Counted from the first letter of the stretch, positions 17,335 to 26,424 are shown. The stretch is DNA of 64,000 nucleotides from Hoylesella loescheii (GCA_021531755.1 JADYUK010000003.1:186001-250000); one strand, 5' to 3'. Notes: generated by a model from the letters alone, not told the origin. Made by a program: numbers and translations.

Positions 17335-18198
17335 TTATTCTGCGGCTGGCTTTACGTCGTCGGCTGTCCTGAGCTGTATCTGCCATGTGCTGCTGTACCG
17401 GGTGAAGATGCCTGTTATGTCAACTTTCCCTGTAGGCATTGTCTCAGCGGCGAATTTCGCGCTCGTCGAGGTGTAGACCACTACCGATGACGGATATCCG
17501 CTTATGGTCTGGCTGATGGAGAAGTCAGAACCGTTCTCTGGAGCCCATGTCGCGCTGCCGTCGGCGTTCTTAAGCGTTGCGCCCTTTATTGTCATCAGGC
17601 GTCCGGCATAGAGGTCGATATTCTTCTGTATATCGGCTGTGAACTCAATGGGCTGTATGTTCGCTGCCGTAGGGTCTGGCTGTCCTATGAGCTTGAAGTG
17701 TTTCTGCCATAGGTTGGGGTCCATACGTCCGGGGTATGTGTTGCCGCTCGATGTCGTGTATGGTGTGCCTATCTGGCGCTGGTAGCCGTATGTGCCTATA
17801 TACAGGTCCTTGAGATTCAGGAGAATCTCCTGTCCGACGGGGAGATACGAGAACATACCCCCTGAGTAGACGCAGACGAGAATCGCCTCTCCGTTCTCAT
17901 CCTGTAGTGCCACCTTATTATATATGTTGCCACCTATGTCGTTCCCCGCTACACGCAGCTTCAGCTGTATGTCGTCGTCGACACGCTGGTAGTCACGGTA
18001 TTGTTTCAGCACATTGCGGTATTTCGGGCTGTTGCGCAGCTGTTCGAGGGTCCACACATTGCGCTCTGTTATGGTGTCGTTGCCGTATGCTGACTGTGGC
18101 GTGACATTGTCCATGTCGCCGTATCCGCCATCCTGACAAGCCGTCAGGAGCGATGCCGCCATGAGCATAGTGGCTGATAGAATCATGATTTTCTTCAT
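17335..18198 (-). CDS. DUF5689 lipoprotein
   Basis: A 287-residue lipoprotein with lipobox LLTAC (Cys about residue 21). The body is β-rich with DUF5689 features: LRVAGNDIGGNIYNKVALQD early, LPVGQEILLNLKDLYIGTYG in the middle, and a C-terminal OB-like repeat with VDITGIFTRYSSTWQIQLRT. DUF5689 proteins commonly accompany TonB-type receptors and secreted nucleases or phosphatases in Bacteroidetes; their ligand is not established. It lies 27 bases after the receptor gene, in the position that SusD occupies in glycan loci, so it may serve as the surface capture partner. Confidence 0.8.
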   Translation of the reverse strand: MKKIMILSATMLMAASLLTACQDGGYGDMDNVTPQSAYGNDTITERNVWTLEQLRNSPKYRNVLKQYRDYQRVDDDIQLKLRVAGNDIGGNIYNKVALQDENGEAILVCVYSGGMFSYLPVGQEILLNLKDLYIGTYGYQRQIGTPYTTSSGNTYPGRMDPNLWQKHFKLIGQPDPTAANIQPIEFTADIQKNIDLYAGRLMTIKGATLKNADGSATWAPENGSDFSISQTISGYPSSVVVYTSTSAKFAAETMPTGKVDITGIFTRYSSTWQIQLRTADDVKPAAE

Positions 18199-18225
18199 TG
18201 TCTCTGTCCTCCTGTGGTTTGTTTT

Positions 18226-20838
18226 TTAGAATTTGTATGTTATGTTGAGCATTCCGTTTGTGCCGTAAGCGTAGAACTTCTTAGGGTTATGGAGGAAGCT
18301 GTATACGCGTGCTCCTGACATTGAGCCGTCGGCATTTGTGGTGTAGCTTGAGCGTGCCTGCTCATATCCTCCTGTGCATATCTTGATATTGTTCAGGATG
18401 TTTGTCACAGAGAGGTTTATCGACAGTGAGCCACGCTTCAGGTATATGTTCTTGCCTATAGAGCCGTCGAGCATCCATCCTCCGCGTCCCTCTGACTGTG
18501 CAGGAGAGTTGACGACTGTTATGAGATTGCCGTTCTCGTCGACACCTGTCGTTATGAGTCCCTGTAGCTGCAGCGACGACTCGTAGCGGAGTGATGGCGA
18601 CCATGAGAGGTATATGCGGTCGTAGTAGTTGGCGTTGAGGTCTATGTACCAGCCGCCGGAGTGGTAGCTGAGTCCGAGTGATGTCGCTGTGAGTGGTGTG
18701 CCGCTCTCGCGCATGTTCTTGCTGTATACGAGGGTCTCGTCATACTTACCGCTTGTCGACATCATGTAGCGTGCGTTACAGTTGTCTATGTATTTCGCCT
18801 CAGACAGAGTCCCGAGGGCGACGAAGTCAAGTGCTGAGGTCAGCTTCACCTTCAGTCCGGCCTCGACACCATAGTATTCTTTCTTCACTCCTGTCATAGA
18901 GACGTATGTGAATGAGTTCTCGTCGTCGAAATAGTAGTTCTGCCATTCTGTGCCGTGGTCTATGTGTGAGTAGTAGGCAGAGAGGTTGAGAGCCACGCGT
19001 GACATCTTCATCTGGTAGCTCAGCTCAGAGCTGAAGACTCTCTCGTTATGAAGGTTTGTGACAAAGTCGTTGTTCACCTCTGGCGCTGCGAACGCTGCCT
19101 GTGCCTGTGGGGCGCGCCACTCGTAGCCAGCGCCGAGCGACAGGGCATGTCCACGGCCGATGTTGTATGTCATGGCTATCTTTCCTCCGCCGTCGCCGAA
19201 TTTCGCTGTGCCTGATTTTCCGTATGAGTTATTGGCCGCGAGGCCGTTGCGCATACGTCCGTCACGCTGCATGGTGATGTAGCTTCCCTTTGCTCCGGCG
19301 AGGAGATGGAGGCGTCCTATGTTCGCTGTGTATGCCGCCCAGATGTTGGCGCGGCGCAGATTGAGGTAGTAGTCGTACCCGAAGACATCTCCCTCGCCGA
19401 TAGCCTTGCCTGGATTGTTGAGGTCATACTGCACATTGTCAGAGAGGTATCCGTAGCTGCTGACAGCGTATGTGTTGATGTTGTAGAAATGGTCTGCCCC
19501 GAGGAGGTCCTCCATTGTCTGGTAGTGGCGTGCGTGGTTCATGCCGAGCCCTATGCCGGCAGTGAGGTGCTGGTTGCGTGTGATGTCGTAGTTGAGTGTG
19601 GAGTTCAGCTGCAAGGTGAGGGCATCGTTGTGTTTCGCCTGCTGGAAGTACATGGCCTGCCCGGCATATTTCTTCTCGGTAGAGGCGTCGCTCCATTGGC
19701 TGTTGACACTCTTGTTGGCAGCATAGAGACGGTCCCAGTTTATCTGTCTGTTAGCCTCTGACGCTGTGAAGAAGTTGTATGCGTTCTGCCATGCCTCGAA
19801 CGAGTATTCGTTGTTGCGCTGGTTATCGGGGTTCCACACGTCGTAGTAGTTTGACGGGAGTCGTTTCCAGTAGTCCGGGCTTGGGTTGTCAGAGTTGTTG
19901 TAGTTCAGCTTTGACGATTTGTACATGGAGTATCTGCCGCCGAGGGTTGTCGTCAGCTTCATGTTGTCGGCTATCTTCCAGTCCCATGTGAGGAGGGCCG
20001 ATGGCGAATAGTCGTTGACGATGCGTGAGTTCCTTATTTTCCCGTTCTGGTATCCCCAGTAGGGGTTGTATGTGTTTGAGTTAGCCAGCCAGTAGCTCTC
20101 GTCGGTCGCGCCGCCCTGTCCTGCTCGCTCTGTAGGGTTGCCCCATGTGGCGAAGGATATGCTGTGGTTCATGTTCAGTATCTTCTCCACACCGAAGAAG
20201 TAGCTCAGCGCGTTATAGAATGTTCCCTTCACGTATGCTGTGCTGGTGTTCGCCCACCGGTATGTGACGCTGGCTGACAGAGCCCATCCCTTGTCGTTGA
20301 ATCCGCTGTTGTATGTGTACATGCCGCGCATCGTGTAGTTGCGGTTGGCACCTGCAATGCTGACACGGTGGCCTGTCGCCATGGAGCCGGCGCGGAAGTT
20401 ATAGTTGTTAGACCCTCCCATGGCTGTCAGCGAGAAGAGGTTGTCCTCATAGGGCAGTGACTGCTCCACGTTACGTGTCTGGTTGTTCAGTCCGCCTACT
20501 AACGAGTATCGGAACTGTCCTGTCTCCATGTCATTCAGCGACATGCCGTTGACATAGATGTCATTGTACTTCTGGTTGAAAGCCCTGTAGCGGAAACGCA
20601 CGGGCGAGAACAGATAGCCCACCTCAGAGGCGTAGATATTGTTTGACGAGCCGAGGATGGTGACATTCTGTGACATGTCATCGTCCTCGCCAAGCTGTGC
20701 CTCGGTGAAGGTGAAGGTCTCGCTGTCAGATGGCGGTTGCTGTGTGCCTGTCTTGTCGTCGCCGGTCTTCCCGACCTGAGCTGCGGCTATCTGTGCCAGG
20801 CATATCATCGCCAAAAACATTGTTAGCTTCTTGTGCAT
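18226..20838 (-). CDS. TonB-dependent-receptor-like outer-membrane protein
   Basis: About 870 residues from MHKKLTMFLAMICLAQIAAA, a clear signal peptide. This ATG (20838) is preferred over an in-frame ATG at 20904 whose added residues are hydrophilic and break the signal. The N-terminal part has a plug-like segment (NVTILGSSNNIYASEVGYLF, then VNGMSLNDMETG). The rest is a large β-barrel ending in an aromatic strand, GTNGMLNITYKF. No SusC-type N-terminal CarboxypepD domain or SusD neighbour is present. It heads the operon with the DUF5689 and OB-fold-like lipoproteins. Substrate is unknown; nucleic acid or its fragments is inferred from the downstream nuclease. Confidence 0.78.
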   Translation of the reverse strand: MHKKLTMFLAMICLAQIAAAQVGKTGDDKTGTQQPPSDSETFTFTEAQLGEDDDMSQNVTILGSSNNIYASEVGYLFSPVRFRYRAFNQKYNDIYVNGMSLNDMETGQFRYSLVGGLNNQTRNVEQSLPYEDNLFSLTAMGGSNNYNFRAGSMATGHRVSIAGANRNYTMRGMYTYNSGFNDKGWALSASVTYRWANTSTAYVKGTFYNALSYFFGVEKILNMNHSISFATWGNPTERAGQGGATDESYWLANSNTYNPYWGYQNGKIRNSRIVNDYSPSALLTWDWKIADNMKLTTTLGGRYSMYKSSKLNYNNSDNPSPDYWKRLPSNYYDVWNPDNQRNNEYSFEAWQNAYNFFTASEANRQINWDRLYAANKSVNSQWSDASTEKKYAGQAMYFQQAKHNDALTLQLNSTLNYDITRNQHLTAGIGLGMNHARHYQTMEDLLGADHFYNINTYAVSSYGYLSDNVQYDLNNPGKAIGEGDVFGYDYYLNLRRANIWAAYTANIGRLHLLAGAKGSYITMQRDGRMRNGLAANNSYGKSGTAKFGDGGGKIAMTYNIGRGHALSLGAGYEWRAPQAQAAFAAPEVNNDFVTNLHNERVFSSELSYQMKMSRVALNLSAYYSHIDHGTEWQNYYFDDENSFTYVSMTGVKKEYYGVEAGLKVKLTSALDFVALGTLSEAKYIDNCNARYMMSTSGKYDETLVYSKNMRESGTPLTATSLGLSYHSGGWYIDLNANYYDRIYLSWSPSLRYESSLQLQGLITTGVDENGNLITVVNSPAQSEGRGGWMLDGSIGKNIYLKRGSLSINLSVTNILNNIKICTGGYEQARSSYTTNADGSMSGARVYSFLHNPKKFYAYGTNGMLNITYKF

Positions 20839-21071
20839 GGTATAATGGTTTTGTTGAATATTACGTCTGTCGGGGATATCTCCTGTGTCCTCTTTGTTGG
20901 CCATGGTGATGGTTGCGTGTGCAGTGCGGGTGTCACTCTGCCGTCCTTGAGGTTATCTGCATGTGTTGTCTTTATGTTGTGAGTGGGTGTCCTGCTGTCC
21001 CGGCATTATCTGGAAAATGCCGCTTAAGCTTGTCTTCCATGGCATGGCAGAAATTCAGGTGAACATCTCTG

Positions 21072-21103
21072 CAAAGATAATTATCTTTTCCGATACTTCC
21101 AAA
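21072..21103 (-). promoter_or_regulatory. Promoter of the receptor/DUF5689 operon
   Basis: Minus strand: TTTG (21100-21103), 20-base spacer, TATCTTTG (21072-21079). Start would be near 21065, giving a 5' leader of about 225 bases before 20838. Confidence 0.75.
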
Positions 21104-21229
21104 TCTTGGTGTGTTTTTCTTCTTTTGTGGCCTTGTTTTTCAGCTTTTGGCCTTACTTTTCTGGTGGGTATGGGGCGTTTTGCCGCTGCTTGTTAGCCTG
21201 TTGTGCCTTTCCCTTCTCCCCATCCTCAC

Positions 21230-21379
21230 CCCCACGGAAAACCGTGGGGAACGGTGGCTCTGTGTTTTCGCTCTGTGTTTGTGGTGGTTTCCTGCCCCAC
21301 GGAAAACCGTGGGGAACGGTGGTTTTGTGTTTTCGCTCTGTGTTTGTGGCGGTTTCCTGCCCCACGGAAAACCGTGGGG
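21230..21379. repeat. Tandem 65-bp repeat carrying three identical hairpins
   Basis: Three copies of CCCCACGG-AAAA-CCGTGGGG at 21230-21249, 21295-21314 and 21360-21379, each followed by AACGGTGG and a nearly identical spacer. Period is exactly 65. The array starts 21 bases beyond the stop of the hemerythrin/LuxR regulator, so it lies in the 3' end of that minus-strand transcript. Confidence 0.85.
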
Positions 21380-21400
21380 AACGGTGGCTCTTGTCTTGGC

Positions 21401-22348
21401 TTACAGCCTGACGTCGGATATGTCGACGAGGTTGTTCACGATGGCGTATATCGTCAGTCCGGCTGGAGAGTGTATCTGCAGCTTGCGGGCTATGTTGCGA
21501 CGGTGTGTGACGACGGTGTTCAGCGATATGAAGAGGTTGTCGGCGATTTCCTTGTTCGACATCCCCTGGGCCACACCTACCACAATCTCCTTCTCCCTCT
21601 CTGACAGTTCCTCGGCTTTGTCTGACGATATCATCCTTGATATTCGCTGGCTGACGTCGCTTCGTCTCAGCTGCTGTTCGATGCGTCTGACAGCAGGCAC
21701 GAATATGGTCTCCTCTATCTGTGCGTGTATCTTCAGCCACTCCTCGTTGTTATACAGGTTGTAGAGGGCCTGTATGAGGTGGTTGCCTGTCCGGCTGTCC
21801 GATGGCAGATAGCGTATGATGATGCTTTTCAGCTCGTGCAGGGTCTTGTCTGTCTTACGGTGGTTCTTTATGAAATTGTCTATGCTGTACGATGTGTCAG
21901 GGTGTCCGTCAATGAGCCTGTCGACATACATGAATATTGTCTCCTCCTCGTGTCTCATATGGTCGGCCACCTCATGGGCGTAATTGTCGTACAGCCTCAT
22001 GATGAGAGTGGCGAGGCGGTCGTTCTTGTCGAGGATGTCAGTGAGCTGCCGGCGTAAGTATGGCAGCTGGAAGTCGAGGTAGTAGTCATGGGATGCGCGC
22101 AGGAACTTCAGTATTGTCTGTGCCGAGAGACGGTCGTCGTCGAAGTCGCGCCACCCGTTTATCGTGAAGTTGACGATGGCGAGGAATGTGTAGCTGTCCA
22201 CTTCCTGCTCCGCGCAGACCTCTCCGACGGTCTTCTCGCCGAATCCGAGTCCGATGCCGAAACGCCCAAGACTCTGTAGAGTGTTGTAGTTGTCTGAGAT
22301 GATTGACGCCATGCGGTCGCCATCCTCGTATATCTTGTTTACCTTCAT
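21401..22348 (-). CDS. Hemerythrin-like / LuxR-type HTH transcription regulator
   Basis: 315 residues from MKVNKIYEDGDRM. The N-terminus (IISDNYNTLQSLGRFGIGLG then GEKTVGEVC) resembles the ScdA/RIC N-terminal domain. A hemerythrin-like four-helix region follows with likely di-iron ligands (ASHDYY; DHMRHEEE; KNHRKT; LHELK; KIHAQIEETI). The C-terminus is a LuxR HTH (LSEREKEIVVGVAQGMSNKE then IADNLFISLNTVVTHRRNIA). This suggests direct sensing of iron, oxygen or NO by a DNA-binding protein. An upstream in-frame ATG (22438) lies before the predicted start of transcription and is excluded. Divergent from a TonB receptor, with mirrored palindromes between them. Confidence 0.85.
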   Translation of the reverse strand: MKVNKIYEDGDRMASIISDNYNTLQSLGRFGIGLGFGEKTVGEVCAEQEVDSYTFLAIVNFTINGWRDFDDDRLSAQTILKFLRASHDYYLDFQLPYLRRQLTDILDKNDRLATLIMRLYDNYAHEVADHMRHEEETIFMYVDRLIDGHPDTSYSIDNFIKNHRKTDKTLHELKSIIIRYLPSDSRTGNHLIQALYNLYNNEEWLKIHAQIEETIFVPAVRRIEQQLRRSDVSQRISRMISSDKAEELSEREKEIVVGVAQGMSNKEIADNLFISLNTVVTHRRNIARKLQIHSPAGLTIYAIVNNLVDISDVRL

Positions 22349-22407
22349 CCTGATATCTTTTTTCTGCGTTGTCCGCTGCCATGCAGCCGTCTGCATATTC
22401 TTGGGCG

Positions 22408-22439
22408 CAAAGTTAGCGTTTTTTTCTCTTTCCTGCAAT
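22408..22439 (-). promoter_or_regulatory. Promoter of the hemerythrin/LuxR regulator
   Basis: TAACTTTG on the minus strand (22408-22415) with ATTG (22436-22439) 20 bases upstream. The first palindrome (22437-22456) covers this -33 region, so autoregulation is likely. Confidence 0.7.
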
Positions 22440-22456
22440 ACCTATAAATTGGTATT
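22437..22456. promoter_or_regulatory. Candidate operator 1
   Basis: AATACCTATAAATTGGTATT: 6-bp perfect arms (AATACC/GGTATT). Its reverse relation to operator 2 (15 of 20 bases identical when one is inverted) matches the divergent gene arrangement. Confidence 0.5.
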
Positions 22457-22473
22457 CTCTTTCTGCTGTCCAT

Positions 22474-22493
22474 ATTACCTGCTTTTAGGTATT
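22474..22493. promoter_or_regulatory. Candidate operator 2
   Basis: ATTACCTGCTTTTAGGTATT: arms ATTACCT/AGGTATT with one mismatch. It lies at the -33 position of the receptor promoter (-7 at 22515-22522). Centre-to-centre distance to operator 1 is 37 bp. Confidence 0.5.
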
Positions 22494-22514
22494 TCCGTGC
22501 CGGTGCATTATGTG

Positions 22515-22522
22515 TAACTTTG
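22515..22522 (+). promoter_or_regulatory. -7 element of the TonB receptor gene
   Basis: TAACTTTG followed by CACC. The -33 region (about 22491-22494, ATTT) deviates from TTTG and overlaps operator 2, which suggests dependence on a regulator. Confidence 0.65.
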
Positions 22523-22542
22523 CACCCCCAAACAATTTCATT

Positions 22543-24618
22543 ATGCGAGAAATAAAAGTAAATCACCGAATGAGGACATTGCTCCTCTCCGTTTTGTCCA
22601 TTTTTGTTCTGCCTGTCCATGGTCAGGCAGACAGTGATGATATGCTGACACGCACTCTTGAGGCTGTCGTTGTCTCGTCCAACCGTAACGAGACCACCCG
22701 CCGCATGGCTCCGACACTCGTAAGCGTGATAGGCGAGAACCTTTTCGCCACTACCAACTCTGCCACACTCTCGCAGGGACTCAACTTCCAGCCTGGTGTG
22801 CGTGTGGAGAACAACTGCCAGAACTGCGGTTTCCAGCAGGTGAGGATAAACGGCCTTGACGGCCCTTACACACAGATACTCATTGACTCCCGCCCCATCT
22901 TCAGCTCTCTTGCCGGTGTCTACGGTCTGGAGCAGATACCGGCCAATATGATTGAGAGGGTCGAGGTGATGAGAGGAGGAGGGTCGGCACTCTATGGATC
23001 CTCGGCCATCGCTGGTATCATAAACATCATCACAAAAGAGCCGAAGCGCAATTTCGCGACATTCTCTCACACCCTGACAGGCCTTGGAGGCAGCTCGGCG
23101 TTTGACAACCACACGACGCTGAACGCCTCGCTTGTCACGGACAACCGCAAGGCAGGGCTCTACCTCTTCGCGCAGAACAGGGAGCGCGGGGGCTATGATG
23201 CCGATGGCGACGGATACACGGAGCTGTCGAGGATAAAGGGGCAGACACTCGGCATGAGGTCGTTCATAAGGCTGGCAGACTACCAGCGCCTCACTCTGGA
23301 GTACCATCACATAGAGGAGATGCGCCGTGGTGGGGACAACATAAAGCGCCCGCCGCACGAGGCGAGTGTGGCAGAGCAGACCGAGCACGCCATAAACACC
23401 GGCAGCCTGAAGTATGACTGGCAGACAGCCGACAGCCGTCACAGTCTCTCGGCTTACGCCTCGGCACAGCACATACACCGCGACAGCTATTACGGCGGAG
23501 GGTATGACATGAACGCCTATGGCACCACCCGCGACATGACATGGATGGCCGGGGCGCAGTATAACTATGAGTTTGAGCGCTGCCTCTTCATGCCTGCCAC
23601 GCTGACAGCCGGCGTGGAGTATAACCATGATGACCTCCACGACGACATGTGGGGATACCAGCGCACCACCGACCAGCAGATAGGCATCGCCAGCCTCTTC
23701 GTCCAGAACGAGTGGAAGACACGGCGCTGGAGCCTGCTCTTGGGCGGGAGGCTCGACAGCCACTCGCTCATAGACCACGTCATCTTCAGCCCGCGCGCCA
23801 CGATGCGCTATAACCCCACAGACAATGTGAACATCCGTGCGAGCTATTCATGGGGCTTCCGTGCGCCACAGGCATTCGACGAGGACCTCCATGTGGCCAA
23901 TGTCGGCGGCACAGTCTCCATGATACGCCTCGCCGACGACCTCACCGAGGAGAAGTCGCAGAGCCTCAGTCTCTCGGCGGATATGTACCGCACATGGGGC
24001 GCGTGGCAGGCCAATCTCCTTGTCGAGGGGTTCTACACGACGCTCTCTGATGTCTTCGCGCTGCGAGAGACAGGCTATGTCGACGGCATACTCATGAACG
24101 AGCGCTATAACGAGGATGGGGCGCGTGTCTACGGACTGACAGCCGAGGGGCGGCTCGAATACCGTGACAGGCTGCAGATGCAGATGGGAGTGACCGTGCA
24201 GGAGGCACGCTACAAGTCGCCACGACTGTGGAGCGACGACCCCGAGGTGGGTCCGGAGCAGCGCATGTTCCGCACACCGCGCACATACGGTTACCTCTCT
24301 CTCAGCTATCGTCCGACACATCATTTCCAGATGTCTGTGTCAGGAACATACACCGGCTCCATGCTCGTCGAGCACAGGGCGGGATATATCGGGGCGGACA
24401 GAGTGGAGAAGACACCATCGTTCATGGACATGGGAGTGAAGCTCGCCCATGATTTCCATCTGTATAAAGGTGTGGAGCTGGAGCTCAATGCCGGCGTGCA
24501 GAATATCTTCAACGCCTACCAGAAGGATTTCGACCAGGGTGCCGACCGTGACTCGGGCTATATCTACGGCCCGTCCATGCCACGCTCATGGTTCGTGGGG
24601 TTGAAGATGAGCTTCTGA
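22543..24618 (+). CDS. TonB-dependent receptor (BtuB/siderophore-receptor type)
   Basis: About 691 residues. Signal peptide RTLLLSVLSIFVLPVHGQ, then a plug domain (LEAVVVSSNRNETTRR, LNFQPGVRVENN) with a conserved CQNCGFQQVRINGLDGPYTQ segment and IERVEVMRGGGSALYGSSA, then a 22-strand-type barrel ending GPSMPRSWFVGLKMSF. The CxxCGF plug signature is shared with a Bacteroidetes receptor group tied to metal or cofactor uptake. Pairing with a hemerythrin regulator suggests iron or haem; this is inference. ATG 22543 is chosen because transcription starts near 22530; ATG 22570 is equally compatible, while ATG 22510 lies upstream of the -7 element. The long antisense frame over this gene is a shadow. 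Confidence 0.9.
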   Translation: MREIKVNHRMRTLLLSVLSIFVLPVHGQADSDDMLTRTLEAVVVSSNRNETTRRMAPTLVSVIGENLFATTNSATLSQGLNFQPGVRVENNCQNCGFQQVRINGLDGPYTQILIDSRPIFSSLAGVYGLEQIPANMIERVEVMRGGGSALYGSSAIAGIINIITKEPKRNFATFSHTLTGLGGSSAFDNHTTLNASLVTDNRKAGLYLFAQNRERGGYDADGDGYTELSRIKGQTLGMRSFIRLADYQRLTLEYHHIEEMRRGGDNIKRPPHEASVAEQTEHAINTGSLKYDWQTADSRHSLSAYASAQHIHRDSYYGGGYDMNAYGTTRDMTWMAGAQYNYEFERCLFMPATLTAGVEYNHDDLHDDMWGYQRTTDQQIGIASLFVQNEWKTRRWSLLLGGRLDSHSLIDHVIFSPRATMRYNPTDNVNIRASYSWGFRAPQAFDEDLHVANVGGTVSMIRLADDLTEEKSQSLSLSADMYRTWGAWQANLLVEGFYTTLSDVFALRETGYVDGILMNERYNEDGARVYGLTAEGRLEYRDRLQMQMGVTVQEARYKSPRLWSDDPEVGPEQRMFRTPRTYGYLSLSYRPTHHFQMSVSGTYTGSMLVEHRAGYIGADRVEKTPSFMDMGVKLAHDFHLYKGVELELNAGVQNIFNAYQKDFDQGADRDSGYIYGPSMPRSWFVGLKMSF

Positions 24619-24710
24619 CAGACACGCCCCCTCTGGCATCCATCCATGCGTCGGTGTGGCTCATATGACAGCTTATGATAACACCTGCTGGCCGAAATGG
24701 GCAGAATAGG

Positions 24711-24754
24711 ACGAGGGCACCGGGAAGCGCGAACAAGCTTCCCGGTGCCCTCGT
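24711..24754. terminator. Bidirectional terminator between converging receptor and EEP genes
   Basis: ACGAGGGCACCGGGAAGC (24711-24728) pairs perfectly with 24737-24754 around an 8-base loop, 6 bases from the EEP gene stop. Confidence 0.7.
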
Positions 24755-24760
24755 TCTGTG

Positions 24761-25798
24761 TCATTGGGCCTCCTTGACAAGATATATCACTGTCGGCAGA
24801 TGGTCAGAGAATCCGTCAAGCCATTGTCCTCCGGCATGGGTCCTCTTAGGGTTGCCCTTGTATTTCCCCTCAGTCTGGAAGAGATAATCGCGCCTGAAGA
24901 TTTGCTGCTTGAAGTATTTCAGAGTCGTGAAGTCGCGCTTGCCATTATAGTTGAGGAATCCTGGCGATACGAGAATCTGGTCGAAGAGGTTCCACTGTCC
25001 GTCATACCGCAGAGTGCCTGTCCCGCTCTTCAGAATGCTTATCCAGGGGTTGAACATATCCCCTTCGCCGACATCGTCAATCTTCTCCTTGCCTCTCAGT
25101 CCCTCGGTCATAGAGCGGTCAGTAGGGTCGTCGTTCATGTCGCCCATGACAATGAACTTCATCCCCGGCTCTTCCTCGCGTATCTTGTTCATTATCGCTG
25201 TTATCTGCTCAGCGCCCGCCACACGCTTCGCATCGCCAGGGCGGAGACGTGAGGGGAGGTGAGTGACGATGATGCAGACATCGTCGCCGGCAATCTTCCC
25301 GAACACCGTGAGGAATCCACGAGTCTTGAATGTCGTGTCGGCATCCTCGTAGGGGTAGAGCATGGTGCGGGTTGTGTCCGCCTCAAAGAGTGAGGGGTTG
25401 TACAGCAGGGCGCAGTCGACGCCACGTTTGTCGACACCCTCACGGTGGATAAACCTCATGCCACGCTCTGCAAGAGCCGGCTGTGAGCAGAGGTCGGTGA
25501 GCGCGCGTGCGTTCTCAACCTCGCTGACACCTATCGCCGCACAGCCCTTCGGTAGGCGGTCGGTGGCCATCTCAGAGAGAACACGCGCCATGTTGTGGAG
25601 CTTGTGAGAGTATTTCAGGCCGTTCCATTTGTACGAACCGGTAGGCAGGAAGTCATAGTCACGCTTCCCCTCGTCGTGACATGTGTCGAAGAGGTTCTCA
25701 AGGTTGTAGAAGCCCACCGCGTACATGGCGTAGCGCTTCTCCTGCGCCGTCATGCTGATGACGAGGCAGAGGAATAATGCTGAAAGCAACGTTTTCAT
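24761..25798 (-). CDS. Secreted endonuclease/exonuclease/phosphatase (EEP) family hydrolase
   Basis: About 345 residues from MKTLLSALFLCLVISMTAQ, a standard signal peptide. An in-frame ATG at 25882 would add a 28-residue basic extension and is an alternative, since the promoter lies upstream of both. Catalytic signatures of the DNase I-like fold are FYNLENLFD, the Glu in GVSEVEN, THLPSR, the metal/catalytic GDMNDDP and the terminal SDHLP. Related Bacteroidetes proteins act as secreted nucleases or phosphodiesterases. With the NUC1 gene at 14.4 kb and endonuclease I at 48.7 kb it forms a set of three exported phosphodiesterases in this window. Exact substrate is unknown. Confidence 0.85.
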   Translation of the reverse strand: MKTLLSALFLCLVISMTAQEKRYAMYAVGFYNLENLFDTCHDEGKRDYDFLPTGSYKWNGLKYSHKLHNMARVLSEMATDRLPKGCAAIGVSEVENARALTDLCSQPALAERGMRFIHREGVDKRGVDCALLYNPSLFEADTTRTMLYPYEDADTTFKTRGFLTVFGKIAGDDVCIIVTHLPSRLRPGDAKRVAGAEQITAIMNKIREEEPGMKFIVMGDMNDDPTDRSMTEGLRGKEKIDDVGEGDMFNPWISILKSGTGTLRYDGQWNLFDQILVSPGFLNYNGKRDFTTLKYFKQQIFRRDYLFQTEGKYKGNPKRTHAGGQWLDGFSDHLPTVIYLVKEAQ

Positions 25799-25989
25799 TG
25801 AGCCAAAAGACCAAAGAGAGCTTGCGCGCTTTGGCTTGGCGGGAAATGGTCGGATGAAATCCAACAATGTCTGTTTCTTCATGGATATACTTAGTATTGT
25901 TTATTGTCCTTTATTGGCGTTGTTTGTCGTACTTTGTTGGCATTGTGCGCCTGCTCCGGGCATGACGCCTTGCGGGCATTATGTCGTGG

Positions 25990-26022
25990 CAAAGGTAATA
26001 AAAAATCGTGACAGACGCCAAA
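25990..26022 (-). promoter_or_regulatory. Promoter of the EEP hydrolase gene
   Basis: Minus strand: TTTG (26019-26022), 21-base spacer, TACCTTTG (25990-25997). Start would be near 25983, about 100 bases before ATG 25882 and 185 before ATG 25798. Confidence 0.7.
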
Positions 26023-26424
26023 CGAAAAGCCGTTTTTCTTCTCATCACGGGTCAAAAAAAACTGTTTGCCGCTTTTTCCAGAGTCATTCAGTGAGTATGG
26101 GGCGCCTCTTCAGCCTCTTCCCTCCAGCCTCTGCCTGCGTCTTAAGGCTCCGTGTGCTTGTTGTCTCCGCCCTTGCCGCCCCAGGCTTCTGCGCCCTTTG
26201 TCCGTCGGTATGCATGCCTTCCGCCTTTTCTTTGCTTATCCTTTAGGGAGAATGTCCGGCTCCCCGTCGTAGGGGTATGCTTGAATGGTTGTCCTCGCGT
26301 CCGTCCAGCTTTGAGCATCCAGCTTCCTCTCGTCGTGGAGATTATGGGCGATGATATGCTCACACATATAATATCATCTGCCCAAAGACGGAGCATGATG
26401 ACATAAAGATACAGCATTCATGCA

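Noticed and set aside
22345-23778. 477-codon minus-strand frame antisense to the TonB receptor
   Set aside because: Shadow of a GC-rich gene; no domain, and the plus-strand protein is clearly a receptor.
18226-24618. Polysaccharide utilisation locus around the two receptors
   Set aside because: No SusD-like lipoprotein, glycoside hydrolase or hybrid two-component sensor is present.
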